DNA of 44,184 nt from Saprospiraceae bacterium (GCA_027488855.1 JAIYAV010000325.1:1-44184); one strand, 5' to 3'. Positions 33,282 through 43,014 are shown, numbered from the stretch's first letter. A program made the numbers and translations. The notes: generated by a model from the letters alone, not told the origin.

Positions 33282-33329
33282 TTTTTTGTTTTCATGTAGT
33301 CCGTTACAACATGTCTATTCATTAAACAC

Positions 33330-33360
33330 CAAAAATAGAATGTTCTGAGCAGGTTACAGA
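33330..33360 (-). promoter_or_regulatory. Promoter candidate for the DUF4249 gene
   Basis: On the minus strand, TCTG (33360-33357), a 19-nt spacer and TATTTTTG (33337-33330). The -7 box matches TAnnTTTG exactly and the -33 box has one mismatch. This implies a ~175-nt leader that includes the three tandem repeats. Confidence 0.45.
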
Positions 33361-33376
33361 AGGTCATGGACAAGCT

Positions 33377-34045
33377 TCACCGCACCATCCCCACCAACAG
33401 CTCCACCCACCTTCCATACATCTTCCCTGATGGATGCAACAAATCTTTCGCAATCAAGTCTTTTTCTTTCAAGGCCTCCTTCGAAATCGGCGCAATGTCG
33501 CAATAGCCTACCCCATAACTTTCACTTATCTTTTTATTGGCCGCATTAAACTCGTCAATTTCCCGACTGATGCGCCCAGCCTGGTAACGCTGCCCAAAGG
33601 GCGTAACCCCATAATCAGGGATAGAAAGGACGATCACTTTTTTGTTATCTTTTCCTGCCAATTCGATTGCCCTTTTCAGCAGGTTTTCAAATTCCAGCTT
33701 GTACTGTTCCAAAGATCCACCCCGGTACTGGTTGTTGACCCCAATCAATAAGGTCACCAGATCCCAGGTAGTTCCAGCCAGGTTTTCGCGATCCATTGCC
33801 ACGCTGAGCTGATCGGTAGACCAGCCGACGCGGGCGATGATTTTAGGCTTTTGAATTTTGATGCCTTTTTGCTGCAAGGCTTTGACCAATTGCATGGGGA
33901 AACGTTCCGCAACTTCGACGCTGGTGCCAATGGTGTAGGAGTCGCCGAGGGCGAGGTAGCGCAGGGAGTCCCTGGCAGGAGATTGGGACTGACAAGCCCA
34001 GCCCCAAAAGCACAACATAATGGTAGAAAGAAATATCTTCAACAT
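33377..34045 (-). CDS. SGNH/GDSL-type lipoprotein hydrolase
   Basis: 222 residues. Lipobox GWAC with Cys18. Block I is LALGDSYTIG with nucleophile Ser36; block III is IGVNNQYRGG (Gly102, Asn104); the catalytic Asp201 and His204 lie in DLLHPSGKMYGRW. It is a complete small SGNH hydrolase, probably an esterase or lysophospholipase-like enzyme anchored to a membrane. The substrate cannot be told. It is 3' of the choice-of-anchor gene on the same strand, across a palindrome of the 9389 family. Confidence 0.88.
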   Translation of the reverse strand: MLKIFLSTIMLCFWGWACQSQSPARDSLRYLALGDSYTIGTSVEVAERFPMQLVKALQQKGIKIQKPKIIARVGWSTDQLSVAMDRENLAGTTWDLVTLLIGVNNQYRGGSLEQYKLEFENLLKRAIELAGKDNKKVIVLSIPDYGVTPFGQRYQAGRISREIDEFNAANKKISESYGVGYCDIAPISKEALKEKDLIAKDLLHPSGKMYGRWVELLVGMVR

Positions 34046-34070
34046 GGATTCTTTTTATTTTTTCCTAACG

Positions 34071-34194
34071 TCTAAGGTGCCTTTAAGGTGTCTATGATTT
34101 CTTAGGTGGTTCAATAAAAACTCTTGCGCAAGCGCGAAGAGCATATTTTTCTTCATCACCTAAGAAACCACAGATACCTTAGAGGCACCTTAGA
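34071..34194. repeat. Inverted repeat, second member of the CTAAGGTG/CCTAAGAAA family
   Basis: Arms 34071-34110 and about 34153-34194 pair over ~40 nt with a few mismatches. The loop contains CTCTTGCGCAAGCGCGAAGAG, the reverse orientation of the loop at 9389-9517. It lies 10 nt past one stop codon and 25 nt before the next ATG, on the same strand. Confidence 0.85.
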
Positions 34195-34204
34195 AAGGAT
34201 GATG

Positions 34205-36859
34205 TCACCGCATCAAAGTCACCGCCCCATTACGCATTTGCACCTGCCCATCGACCAGTTCCACACTCACAATGTAGGTATACACCCCAGGTAGCAAGTC
34301 CACTCCCTTGTAGCGCCCATCCCAGCCTCGGCGGCCTTCATTGGGCAGGAAATCCTGGTCTTCGTGGAGGAGTAAACCCCAGCGGTTGAAAATTTGGATG
34401 CGCACTACCCGCTGGATTTGATCCCGATTGGCATGTACTACTAGCAGGTCATTGAGCCCATCTCCATTGGGCGAAAAAGCATTCGGAACGTATAAGTCAA
34501 TTTGTTGATTTAGTTTGACATTGATAAAGGCAGAACCCAGGCAGCCAAAAATGTCTTCCATTACGATCGTATAGGTGTCATTTTTGAGCGCCCGCAGTTG
34601 GGGTTTGAGGCAATCAATACAACTCAGCCCTGTGGCGGGCTGCCATTTGATGGTTTTGATCAAACTTTCTGGAATGTTCAGATTGGGACTAAAGGTATAA
34701 TCTTGGCCCAATTCTAAAAGCACCGTTGGATCCAATTCCACCATTTTGTCAAAACGCGACGGCATGATGAAGTTTTGATTCACCATACAACCAGCCGCGT
34801 CCTGGATGCGCAAATCATAACGATCGCCGGAATTGAGTTGGCTAAACACCTGTTCGTTTTGAAAAGGGTCGCCATCAATGCTGTATAAATAAGGTGGAGT
34901 ACCTCCAGAAGCCGCAAAAGAAATAAAAGGACCACTGAATTCCTGGCAATCAAAGGTGATGGAGTCCAGGGCTGGGGGTTGGCGGACTTCTACCTCCAGG
35001 TTGGTAAAACAACCGTTGGCATCGGTAATACTTACAGCGTATTTTCCGGCGGCGAGGTTTTGAATCACTGGGCTGTTGTTGGCACTGGTATTCCAGTTGA
35101 ATCGATAGGGAGCGGTTCCCCCGGCCACATCAACGCGGACGGAGCCATCATTGGCCTGGTAACAACTTACCTGACGGGAGGTAGCCAGGGTTTTGAGCTG
35201 GTAGTTGCGGATTTCGGCCCGGCCACTCACCCTCCCAGCACAGAGGGCATCCCGAAAATTCAATAATTCAATCCGCCCTTCCTGGTTGGTATTGATGGTG
35301 TAAGGATTGTCGAAGGTTTCGATTTTTTGCTGGACGACCCCATTTAACACATAGGTGAAGGTATAGGGCGGAAAACCACTAAAATAAATGGGGATCGAAA
35401 CGGTATCATTGGAACAAACTTCCCGCAAACTGTTGAGTCGAGCTTCGGGCGGTTTGCGGCGACGCACGATCACTTGGTCATCAATGATGCGGCCACAGGC
35501 ATCTTTCATATTGACCCGATAAGTAGTGTCAATTTTGGCAACAGCCCTAATTTGTGTCAAAGTGTCCCCATTACTCCAACGAATCTGGTAGGGTGCTACC
35601 CCGCCAGTTGGTTTCATTTGTAGCAGTACCGTATCTCCGATACAAGACTCCAGCGTTTTTAAACCTGTGCTCAAAGGAGGAGGATCCTCTATGTACAATC
35701 GGGCAGTATCACTAATGCAGGAACAAGGAAAATCCAGTTCCAGGATGATGTCTTCCAGCCCCTCATTGGCCTGATCCAGAATGGATTCTATTTTAATGGT
35801 GGTAAAAACCTTTCCGCTGGGGATGGTCACTGAAGAAGGTAAGGGTTTAAAATCGGAACCAGATTTGGCCCGGCTGGCGCTGGCCACCCGAATGCCGATG
35901 GTCAGGGGCAGGGTGGTTTGAGTGGGATCTTTGCGGCTGACCATAAATTGACCCTCACCACAGCCCTCTACGATGGTATCTTGTTGCACCCCATCACCTA
36001 CCGCCAGATTGATGCTGCCGCCAATGTTGAAGCTTTCGGCTTCCAAAAAAACGGCTGAATCAAATTGTCCGTCATTGACATCAGAAATCACCAAGCGCAA
36101 GTGGTAAGTTTCGCAGGCTTTGAGTTTGAGGGTGGCGGTCATCACCTTGGTGTAGCCATCGAACTGAATATTGCCCAGGTTGGGCGAGTTCGTCCAGGGA
36201 ATGCCACAGCGATCGGCGTCCTCTTTGAGTTCGTTGTGGACAAAGTAATTCTGGTTGACGTTGTGGTTGATGGTATTGATCGAAACGTAATCCTTGCTTC
36301 CCGGCACAAGCGCTACATTGATGGCCTGATTGCTAAAAGTGCCATTGATGCCTGGGCCACTTACGAAGAAGCCAAAAACGTCGTTGAAGTTGGAACCAAC
36401 AAACTCGCAATATTCTTCGGATGCAAAAACGTACCGAAAGGTGACTACCGAATCAAGCGGTACAAAATCAAATTCAATGCCTACTGCATCCTGAATTTTC
36501 AACTGGGACAATTGTTTCAGGTCAGGATCGCCCGTAAGGTCCTTAAAATCCCCACTAATGCGCCGGGAGTCGTTGGGGCCTTCACTATTCTCGATGGGGC
36601 CGGTCGACAAGAGTACCCCGCGATTGATGCCGATGATGGATTGGCCATTTTCAAAATAACCCACGCCCCCGCCGTTACCAATACCCTTGATATTGAAGGT
36701 ATTGCGACATGCGCCCCCTACAAATACATCCTGAACCAGTCGCTCTACGGTATAGCGGTGACTGGCGTCGATACCAGCCAAAGTAGGAGGGTACTTTGGC
36801 ACAGGATGTGGTCCGAACATTTCGATCAATACAAACGCAACAGAGGCAATGTTCCACAT
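34205..36859 (-). CDS. Surface protein with choice-of-anchor L domain and gliding-motility-type C-terminal (T9SS type B) domain
   Basis: 884 residues. A short hydrophobic N-terminus (NIASVAFVLIEMFG) may be a weak signal; a CTG at 36874 could extend it by 5 codons. About 35-275 is a choice-of-anchor L domain (GNGGGVGYFENGQSIIGINRGVLLSTG, RYVFASEEYCEFVGSNFNDVFGFF). About 285-385 is Calx-beta-like, and 395-720 contains several Ig/SprB-type repeats (GGTAPYRFNW..., GGVAPYQIRWSNGD, SGGTPPYLYSIDG). The last ~95 residues are the gliding-motility-associated C-terminal domain (YVPNAFSPNGDGLNDLLVV, IFNRWG, GWDGRYKGVDLLPGVYTYIV), a T9SS signal. Probably a cell-surface adhesin or motility-linked protein. 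It diverges from the 1911-residue repeat protein gene. Confidence 0.9.
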   Translation of the reverse strand: MWNIASVAFVLIEMFGPHPVPKYPPTLAGIDASHRYTVERLVQDVFVGGACRNTFNIKGIGNGGGVGYFENGQSIIGINRGVLLSTGPIENSEGPNDSRRISGDFKDLTGDPDLKQLSQLKIQDAVGIEFDFVPLDSVVTFRYVFASEEYCEFVGSNFNDVFGFFVSGPGINGTFSNQAINVALVPGSKDYVSINTINHNVNQNYFVHNELKEDADRCGIPWTNSPNLGNIQFDGYTKVMTATLKLKACETYHLRLVISDVNDGQFDSAVFLEAESFNIGGSINLAVGDGVQQDTIVEGCGEGQFMVSRKDPTQTTLPLTIGIRVASASRAKSGSDFKPLPSSVTIPSGKVFTTIKIESILDQANEGLEDIILELDFPCSCISDTARLYIEDPPPLSTGLKTLESCIGDTVLLQMKPTGGVAPYQIRWSNGDTLTQIRAVAKIDTTYRVNMKDACGRIIDDQVIVRRRKPPEARLNSLREVCSNDTVSIPIYFSGFPPYTFTYVLNGVVQQKIETFDNPYTINTNQEGRIELLNFRDALCAGRVSGRAEIRNYQLKTLATSRQVSCYQANDGSVRVDVAGGTAPYRFNWNTSANNSPVIQNLAAGKYAVSITDANGCFTNLEVEVRQPPALDSITFDCQEFSGPFISFAASGGTPPYLYSIDGDPFQNEQVFSQLNSGDRYDLRIQDAAGCMVNQNFIMPSRFDKMVELDPTVLLELGQDYTFSPNLNIPESLIKTIKWQPATGLSCIDCLKPQLRALKNDTYTIVMEDIFGCLGSAFINVKLNQQIDLYVPNAFSPNGDGLNDLLVVHANRDQIQRVVRIQIFNRWGLLLHEDQDFLPNEGRRGWDGRYKGVDLLPGVYTYIVSVELVDGQVQMRNGAVTLMR

Positions 36860-36912
36860 AATGCTGTGAATCAGTCTTTGGAATTATCATTTAGACATCT
36901 CTTAGTCCCCAA

Positions 36913-36920
36913 TAAAGGTA
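36913..36920 (-). promoter_or_regulatory. Possible -7 box in the 361-nt divergent gap
   Basis: On the minus strand this reads TACCTTTA, one base off TAnnTTTG, 53 nt before the choice-of-anchor gene ATG. For the plus-strand gene, TATATTTA (37058) and TATCTTTA (37101) are similar partial matches. No gene is seen in 36860-37220. Confidence 0.3.
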
Positions 36921-37220
36921 CGTTTTTACCGTTATTAAAATTGCAGTGTTAACATAAAAGCTTTTTGTATCTCACTCCTTTTTATTCCCATACTAACCTT
37001 TAAGAGGTATTATTTAAACTTTACTTCAGTTCACTTACACATCTATGACGAAAAGACTATATTTACGCTGCGTTTCTCCAGCGCTTATATAATTTTTTAC
37101 TATCTTTAAGAGGCTATCTACACCCATCTATGCCCCCTTCGGCTATTGCTTACAGGTTGCTCTTTGTAGCATTCTGATTGTCATTGATTTATACTAAGGA
37201 AAATATACAATTGCTATCCA

Positions 37221-40200
37221 ATGAAGCATTATTTTTACTTATGGGTGCTGTTTTGCCTTTCTTTCGTTTCCACTAGGCTGGCAGCACAATCTCCCGAAAA
37301 CTGTGGTGACGGTACCAAAATCGCTTTGGCTGGTGGTGGTACGGAAGCCTTTACTTGCGCTAGTGACGGCAAGCCAGATCGGCTTGTGTTTAAAACGGGC
37401 ATTTTTTATTTGCCCTACGTTTTGTTGGTCACCGATGAACAGGACAAGATTCTGGACATTTCCCCGGTGCCCAACTTCGACTTTGAAAAATACGGCCCCG
37501 GCAATTATCGGGTTTGGGCCCTGTACTACAAAGGGCAGCTACTGGCCCGCCCTGGAATGAATGCCCAAACCGACTCTTTGGCCAATTATTGTTTTGGCCT
37601 AACGGACAATTTTGTGCGGGTCGACCACTTTATTCCTGATGGGGGGGTACTCGCTTTCAGCAATAGCGAATCGCCGCATTACATTTGTGCCAATGAAGAA
37701 ACTGATGAGGTGTTGCAGTTAAAGCCAGGCAGCGATAGCCCAGTATACCGCTACATCCTCGCCGATGCCAAGAACAAAGTCATCGAAGTTTTCACCGAGC
37801 CGCGTATTTCCCTTAAAAGTTTGCCGCTTGGGGTTTTCCGCATTTTTGGTTTGTCCTATGGAGGCAGTTTGAATCCTTCGGTAGGGCAGGATGTGCTCAG
37901 TTTTGTTTTTTCCAATAGTTGTTTTGATTTGTCTGACAATTACCTCTCGGTGATCAAAACCAATCCTGATGGCGCCCGAGTAACCTTGCCGGATGGGTCT
38001 ACCCAAACTTTTGTATGTGGCAATCTACCTGATGTTTCCAGCCGGGAAATTAAAACCACCACGGAATCTCCAGCTTTGTATACCTACTTACTGACAGATT
38101 CAAAAAACATCATCTTGCGGATTATTCCCACTGCTAAGATTGACTTTAAAGGACTACCCACGGGCGAATACCGCATTTGGGGCTTGAGCTACATCGGTAA
38201 GTTGACTGCAGAAATAGGCAAGCCCGCCACGGGTAAACTCAGCACGGCTTGTTCGGATTTGTCCGAAAATTTCATTCGAGCTACCGTTTACCTCCTGGAT
38301 GCTGGTCAAATCAGTTTGATTGGCAACGATACTACCAGTACCGTTTGTATCAATGACCCTGCGGCCATATTCCGCACTTTTGGATTGACGAGCAAAGGGG
38401 CTGAAAAACAACATTTCATTGTCACAGACCTGAACAACCGTATTTTGGCACTTTCGGCCAACCCAAGCATCAATTTCCGCAACTTAGCAGGTGAGTACAA
38501 TCGGGTTTGGGGAGCTACTTACATTGGCAACATTCAGGCCAAAGTTGGCGATGCACTTTTTGCAGTTTCTTTTGCGGATAGTTGTTATTCGATTACCGCA
38601 AAACCGGTCAACATACGCAAGCGCAATCCCAATGGTGGTACCTTGCAATTTAGTGGTGGCGGTACTGCCCAACTCCTGTGCTTTACCTCTGGGGTGCCAC
38701 AAACCAAAATCATCTCCAGCACAGGTGCCGGGGGCGACAACTACGTTTACCTCATCACCGACCGCCAAAACAACGTCATCAGTCTTTTCCCCAACAATGG
38801 GCAATACAACCTGGGCGACCTGCCTGCAGGTGAATACCGCGTATATGGCCTATCTTATACGGGTAAAATCTCCTTCTCAGCGGGTGCCAATATTCGTACC
38901 GCACGGTTTTCAGACCAGTGTTTCGACTTTTCACAAAACTTCATCACCTTTACCAAATCCATCAATGATGGAGGTCGGATTCAATTTGCCGACGGTGGTA
39001 CCCGTAAAGTATTGTGTGGAGTAAGCAAGGACAGCAGTTTGATGATCACGGCCTCTACCCTACTCGTACAAAACTACGTCTATCTACTCACCGATACCTT
39101 CAACCGCATCATCTCCATTTCCACCAGCAATCAGGTGCGCATGTTGGGCGAACAAGAAGGCTATTTCCGCATCTACGGACTTGGTTTTTCTGGCGAGTTA
39201 ATCGCCAAAGTAGGAGAAAATGCCAAAGCAGCAGAATTGTCCAATCAATGCTGGGACTTGTCTGATAATTTTGTGCAAGTGATCAAGCGCACCGCGGCTG
39301 CCGGATCCTTAAGCCTCGCCAACCCAAGTGCTGCGTTGATTTGTTTTGGTCAAAACGCACCCGAAAGCATTGCATTACAAGTTGCGCCAGCCTTCAAAGG
39401 AGACCGTTTTGCACTCATCATCACCGACACTTTGCAACGCATTGTGGCCATTAGTGATGGGCAAAGTTTCCGCCCCTCGAAAAGTTTCCCGATGAACTTC
39501 CGGGTATATGGGGTAGCGTATACCGGTAAACTCAGCGCAACCATAGGCAGCAACATCGCCAGCGTCAGCAGCGATGAGTGTTTTGACCTCAGTGATAATT
39601 TTCAACGTTTCCGCTGGAATGAAGTGGACGGAGGTCAGGTATCTTTGAGCACCGGGGCTACTTCTCGTTTGGTATGTATCGACGCGACTGCCGATCAGAT
39701 GTCCTTCCGCACTTCAGGTACGGCCAGTACTTCTACCTACCGATACCTATTGACGGATGATCAGAACCGCCTGCTCCTGGTTTTATTGGGCAATAGCATC
39801 GACCTCAATGCGGGTCAACCGGGTAAATGCCGCATTTGGGGCCTTTCTTACTCGGGGAGTTTGTTGCTCAAAGCGGGTGAGGTCATTACGGGCAGTAGTG
39901 CTTCGGACGCCTGCTTTGATTTATCCGATAATTTTATTGCCATCACCAAAGAACAAGTCAAAGGAGGTGTCGTAGCCTTCAGTTCGGGTAGTTCACCCAG
40001 ATTTGTTTGCCGGGCAGGTAAACCCGATACCTTAAACTGGACGCGCCGGGATGCCCTGGGCAGCCAATTGGTTTATCTGGTTACCGACGCTTTGGGCAAC
40101 ATCTTGCGCGTTACCAATCAGAGTAGGCTGATTTTTGATGAGATTTCGCGTGATACTGCGCGCATTTACAGCATGGCTTATACGGGTACGCTGACCGCAG

Positions 40201-42956
40201 CCGTAGGCCAAAACATAACCCGGAGCGCCTTATCTGATGCTTGTTTTAACTTATCCAATGCCATTACGGCCATCAAAACCAACCTACAAGGCGGTCTGGT
40301 GCGCTTGAGCAATGGTCGAACTGATAACCTGCAATGCCCTTCTTCGGGAGCCAGTTCAACGCTGCGCTTCCAGCGAGTAGGTAGTTTGGGTGAAAAATTT
40401 GTCTACCTCGTCACCAATAATGCCAATAAAATCATCGCAGCAACTTCGCAGGACAGTTTCAATTTTGGCAACCTCCCCGGTGGGACTTACCGGGTTTGGG
40501 GATTGGCTTATGGCGGCCAATTGTTGGCCAAAGCCGGTCAGGATATTTTTAGCGATGTTTTAGCCGATGATTGTTCAGGGCTTTCCTTCAATTCCATTGC
40601 CGTCAATCGTCAAATCCCCTTGGGTGGTCAGCTTAGCTTGTTGAATGGTGGAACCAAAGTCTACGTGTGCTCCAGCAATCGTCAAAAAGATTCGATCGAG
40701 TGGCGTCTACAGGGCAATCAGGAAGGTGCGATCGCCTATTTGATCACCGATACCAACAATACCATTCGGGCCATTACCCGCGAAAGTGCAACTGCACTGG
40801 ATTCATTGCCCGTCGGCAGTTACCGCATTTGGGCACTAGTATTCAATGGAGATTTGCTGGCCGCCATTGGTCAAAAAGCCGATCAAGCGCAACTCGCTTC
40901 TTCCTGTTTTTCCATGTCGACCAATTACCTGGAGATTGAAAAAGTGACCCCGGAAGCGGGAAGCATCGAAGCATCGGGCATTGGTACCAACATCTGCTCC
41001 GGCGACGGCACTGCAGATGTGGGAACCATCACCCGCAAAGGCAAGAACAAGGCGCCACAACTCCTCCTGATCACCGATGACAAGGATCGCCTCATCTCCG
41101 TTTTGCCAGACACCAATAAAATTGATTTTGAAAAACTGAGTGGTTCCAAAATTCGGATATACGGCTTGGCTTATACCGGGAAGATCATCATTAAAACGGG
41201 TTCTTCGGTACGTGATTCAGCCATTACCGATGATTGTTTCGACTTGAGTGACAACTTTATCGCGGTACAAAAATCCTTTGTGGATGGGGCGCGGGTTTCT
41301 ACCACTGCCCAGGGAGACTCCATTTACATCTGTTCCAATGACGGGATTGCTGATCCCTATACCTTTAGCAACAACTCCACCGCTACAGATGTGGGTTACC
41401 GTTACGTCATTACGAATGCCAGCAATTTGGTGCTGAGCATCGTCACTGGCAACACCCTGAACCTGGACATTCGAGGTTTGCGCGATTTCCGTGTTTACGG
41501 GGTTTCTTTCTCGGGAAACCTTACCTTGAGCACCAACCGCGTCTTACAAAACACCCCAATTTCGGATGGTTGTTACAACATTTCGGACAACTTCCTCTCC
41601 GTGTTTTTGGATGCGCCAGACGGCGGTCGCATCAGCGCGATCAACGACTCCACCCGTTTACGCTTCTGCCCCGGTAAAGACGGCATGACGCTGCGGATGA
41701 AGACGACCAGCCGCTCCAGGTCTGGATTTGTCTACATCCTGACCAGTCCCGACACGCTGATTCGTCAGATTGTTCGTGGCGACCGCATTGATTTAACCCG
41801 TGAGGCCATTGGAAATTACCTGGTTTTTGGCCTTTCCTACACGGGTTTGACCAAGTTCAAGTTGGGGCAAAAACTGAATTTAAAAGACTCTCTGTCTACC
41901 AGCTGTTACGATTTGGCCGACAATATCGTTCGAGTCTACCGAGGTGGGGAAGTAGATGGGGGCAGGATCAGCACCCTGGATGGCGCCAGCACTTACTACG
42001 TTTGCCCAGGGGATGGACTCCCCGACGCCATTCCGATTTTCCCACCCGAGGTCATCGTTGGAGATGAGTACCGCATTGTCATTACCGACGACCGCAACCG
42101 GGTTTTATTCCCCGACATCGAGTCGATTCTGATTGATTTTGAACGTTCACCTGCGGGTACTTACCGGATTTGGGGCGTTGCACATTCGGGCGAGTTCAGG
42201 GTGCAGTTTGGGCAAGATTTGCTCAATTCTGCGCTGAGTACCGATTGTTACGACTTGTCGGAAAACTTTATTACCATAGTGGTTCAAGTACCTAAGGGCG
42301 GAACCATCAGCACTTCGAACGGGGCGACTGAACTGAACATTACCCGTGGCGACAACAAAGCTGATGTGGTACGTTTTGTGCGCAAAGACGCTGCTCCGCT
42401 GCCACCCTACCGCTTTATTGTAACGAATGCTCAAAACATCATCCGCAGCATTTTGCCCGCCGACAGCCTCAATTTTGACACCCTGCCTGCGGGTACATTC
42501 CGGGTGTGGGGACTTTCACACAGTGGTCTTTTACTGGCCAAAGCTGGTAACAACTTGGATTCAGTAGCCCTAGCAGACAACTGTTTTGATTTGTCTGACA
42601 ATTTTGTTCGGTTGACGCTGAGCAATGCACTGGGGGCACCTGCTGATCCTGAATTACAGGCGAATGAATCGTTCAAACGGGGTACAGCTCAGTCTGAATT
42701 GCAGGTACACCTCTATCCCAATCCAAGCCGAGTCGACTTGAATATCCAGTTTGAAAACAACCAGGCAACAACTTCTCGTGCGGCAATAAGGATTTTGCAT
42801 CCAACTGGAGCAGTCATCCGTCAACTGGCTGTGGACGCATTTCCTGGCAAAAACCAAACTTCATTGAATGTGCAGGAAATGCCAGTGGGATGGTATTTGT
42901 TGGAGGTGCAGTTGAATGGGGTAAGGAAAGTGGTGAAGTGGACGAAGATTGATTAA
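37221..42956 (+). CDS. Giant secreted protein with 16 two-cysteine repeats and T9SS type A sorting domain
   Basis: 1911 residues. Signal peptide 1-23 (ending RLAAQ). Residues about 24-1800 are 16 tandem repeats of ~111 residues. Each has a DGG-type opening, a first Cys (FxC...D), Y-x-Y-L-L-T-D-x-x-N-x-I, L-P-x-G-x-Y-R-V-W-G-L-S-Y-x-G-x-L, A-x-x-G and ends x-x-C-F-D-L-S-D-N-F. Two cysteines per unit suggest one disulfide each; repeat 16 lacks the first. The C-terminus (about 1825-1911: VHLYPNPSRVDLNIQF ... WYLLEVQLNGVRKVVKW) is a type A Por sorting domain. I cannot assign the repeat to a named family. A surface adhesin or matrix protein is likely (inference). A hairpin follows the stop. Confidence 0.92.
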   Translation: MKHYFYLWVLFCLSFVSTRLAAQSPENCGDGTKIALAGGGTEAFTCASDGKPDRLVFKTGIFYLPYVLLVTDEQDKILDISPVPNFDFEKYGPGNYRVWALYYKGQLLARPGMNAQTDSLANYCFGLTDNFVRVDHFIPDGGVLAFSNSESPHYICANEETDEVLQLKPGSDSPVYRYILADAKNKVIEVFTEPRISLKSLPLGVFRIFGLSYGGSLNPSVGQDVLSFVFSNSCFDLSDNYLSVIKTNPDGARVTLPDGSTQTFVCGNLPDVSSREIKTTTESPALYTYLLTDSKNIILRIIPTAKIDFKGLPTGEYRIWGLSYIGKLTAEIGKPATGKLSTACSDLSENFIRATVYLLDAGQISLIGNDTTSTVCINDPAAIFRTFGLTSKGAEKQHFIVTDLNNRILALSANPSINFRNLAGEYNRVWGATYIGNIQAKVGDALFAVSFADSCYSITAKPVNIRKRNPNGGTLQFSGGGTAQLLCFTSGVPQTKIISSTGAGGDNYVYLITDRQNNVISLFPNNGQYNLGDLPAGEYRVYGLSYTGKISFSAGANIRTARFSDQCFDFSQNFITFTKSINDGGRIQFADGGTRKVLCGVSKDSSLMITASTLLVQNYVYLLTDTFNRIISISTSNQVRMLGEQEGYFRIYGLGFSGELIAKVGENAKAAELSNQCWDLSDNFVQVIKRTAAAGSLSLANPSAALICFGQNAPESIALQVAPAFKGDRFALIITDTLQRIVAISDGQSFRPSKSFPMNFRVYGVAYTGKLSATIGSNIASVSSDECFDLSDNFQRFRWNEVDGGQVSLSTGATSRLVCIDATADQMSFRTSGTASTSTYRYLLTDDQNRLLLVLLGNSIDLNAGQPGKCRIWGLSYSGSLLLKAGEVITGSSASDACFDLSDNFIAITKEQVKGGVVAFSSGSSPRFVCRAGKPDTLNWTRRDALGSQLVYLVTDALGNILRVTNQSRLIFDEISRDTARIYSMAYTGTLTAAVGQNITRSALSDACFNLSNAITAIKTNLQGGLVRLSNGRTDNLQCPSSGASSTLRFQRVGSLGEKFVYLVTNNANKIIAATSQDSFNFGNLPGGTYRVWGLAYGGQLLAKAGQDIFSDVLADDCSGLSFNSIAVNRQIPLGGQLSLLNGGTKVYVCSSNRQKDSIEWRLQGNQEGAIAYLITDTNNTIRAITRESATALDSLPVGSYRIWALVFNGDLLAAIGQKADQAQLASSCFSMSTNYLEIEKVTPEAGSIEASGIGTNICSGDGTADVGTITRKGKNKAPQLLLITDDKDRLISVLPDTNKIDFEKLSGSKIRIYGLAYTGKIIIKTGSSVRDSAITDDCFDLSDNFIAVQKSFVDGARVSTTAQGDSIYICSNDGIADPYTFSNNSTATDVGYRYVITNASNLVLSIVTGNTLNLDIRGLRDFRVYGVSFSGNLTLSTNRVLQNTPISDGCYNISDNFLSVFLDAPDGGRISAINDSTRLRFCPGKDGMTLRMKTTSRSRSGFVYILTSPDTLIRQIVRGDRIDLTREAIGNYLVFGLSYTGLTKFKLGQKLNLKDSLSTSCYDLADNIVRVYRGGEVDGGRISTLDGASTYYVCPGDGLPDAIPIFPPEVIVGDEYRIVITDDRNRVLFPDIESILIDFERSPAGTYRIWGVAHSGEFRVQFGQDLLNSALSTDCYDLSENFITIVVQVPKGGTISTSNGATELNITRGDNKADVVRFVRKDAAPLPPYRFIVTNAQNIIRSILPADSLNFDTLPAGTFRVWGLSHSGLLLAKAGNNLDSVALADNCFDLSDNFVRLTLSNALGAPADPELQANESFKRGTAQSELQVHLYPNPSRVDLNIQFENNQATTSRAAIRILHPTGAVIRQLAVDAFPGKNQTSLNVQEMPVGWYLLEVQLNGVRKVVKWTKID
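37290..42615 (+). repeat. Protein-level tandem repeat array, 16 units of ~333 nt
   Basis: The CFDLSDNF-type unit ends are spaced by about 330 nt throughout. DNA copies are mostly diverged, although the unit end TGTTTTGATTTGTCTGACAA is the same near 37919 and 42581. The array is therefore old rather than freshly amplified. Confidence 0.85.
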
Positions 42957-42966
42957 ATTCTGATCT

Positions 42967-43014
42967 GAAACTCTAGTTCCATAGCGCCTAGCTGTTCTAT
43001 GGAACTGGAGTTTC
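42967..43014. terminator. Hairpin between the convergent repeat-protein and KilA-N genes
   Basis: The arms 42967-42984 and 42997-43014 match at 17 of 18 bases, with a 12-nt loop. It lies 10 nt after one stop codon and 4 nt after the other, fitting a bidirectional terminator. Confidence 0.75.

Noticed and set aside
37221-42956. Diversity-generating retroelement target or recently amplified repeat gene
   Set aside because: No reverse transcriptase or template repeat is present, and units are diverged at DNA level.
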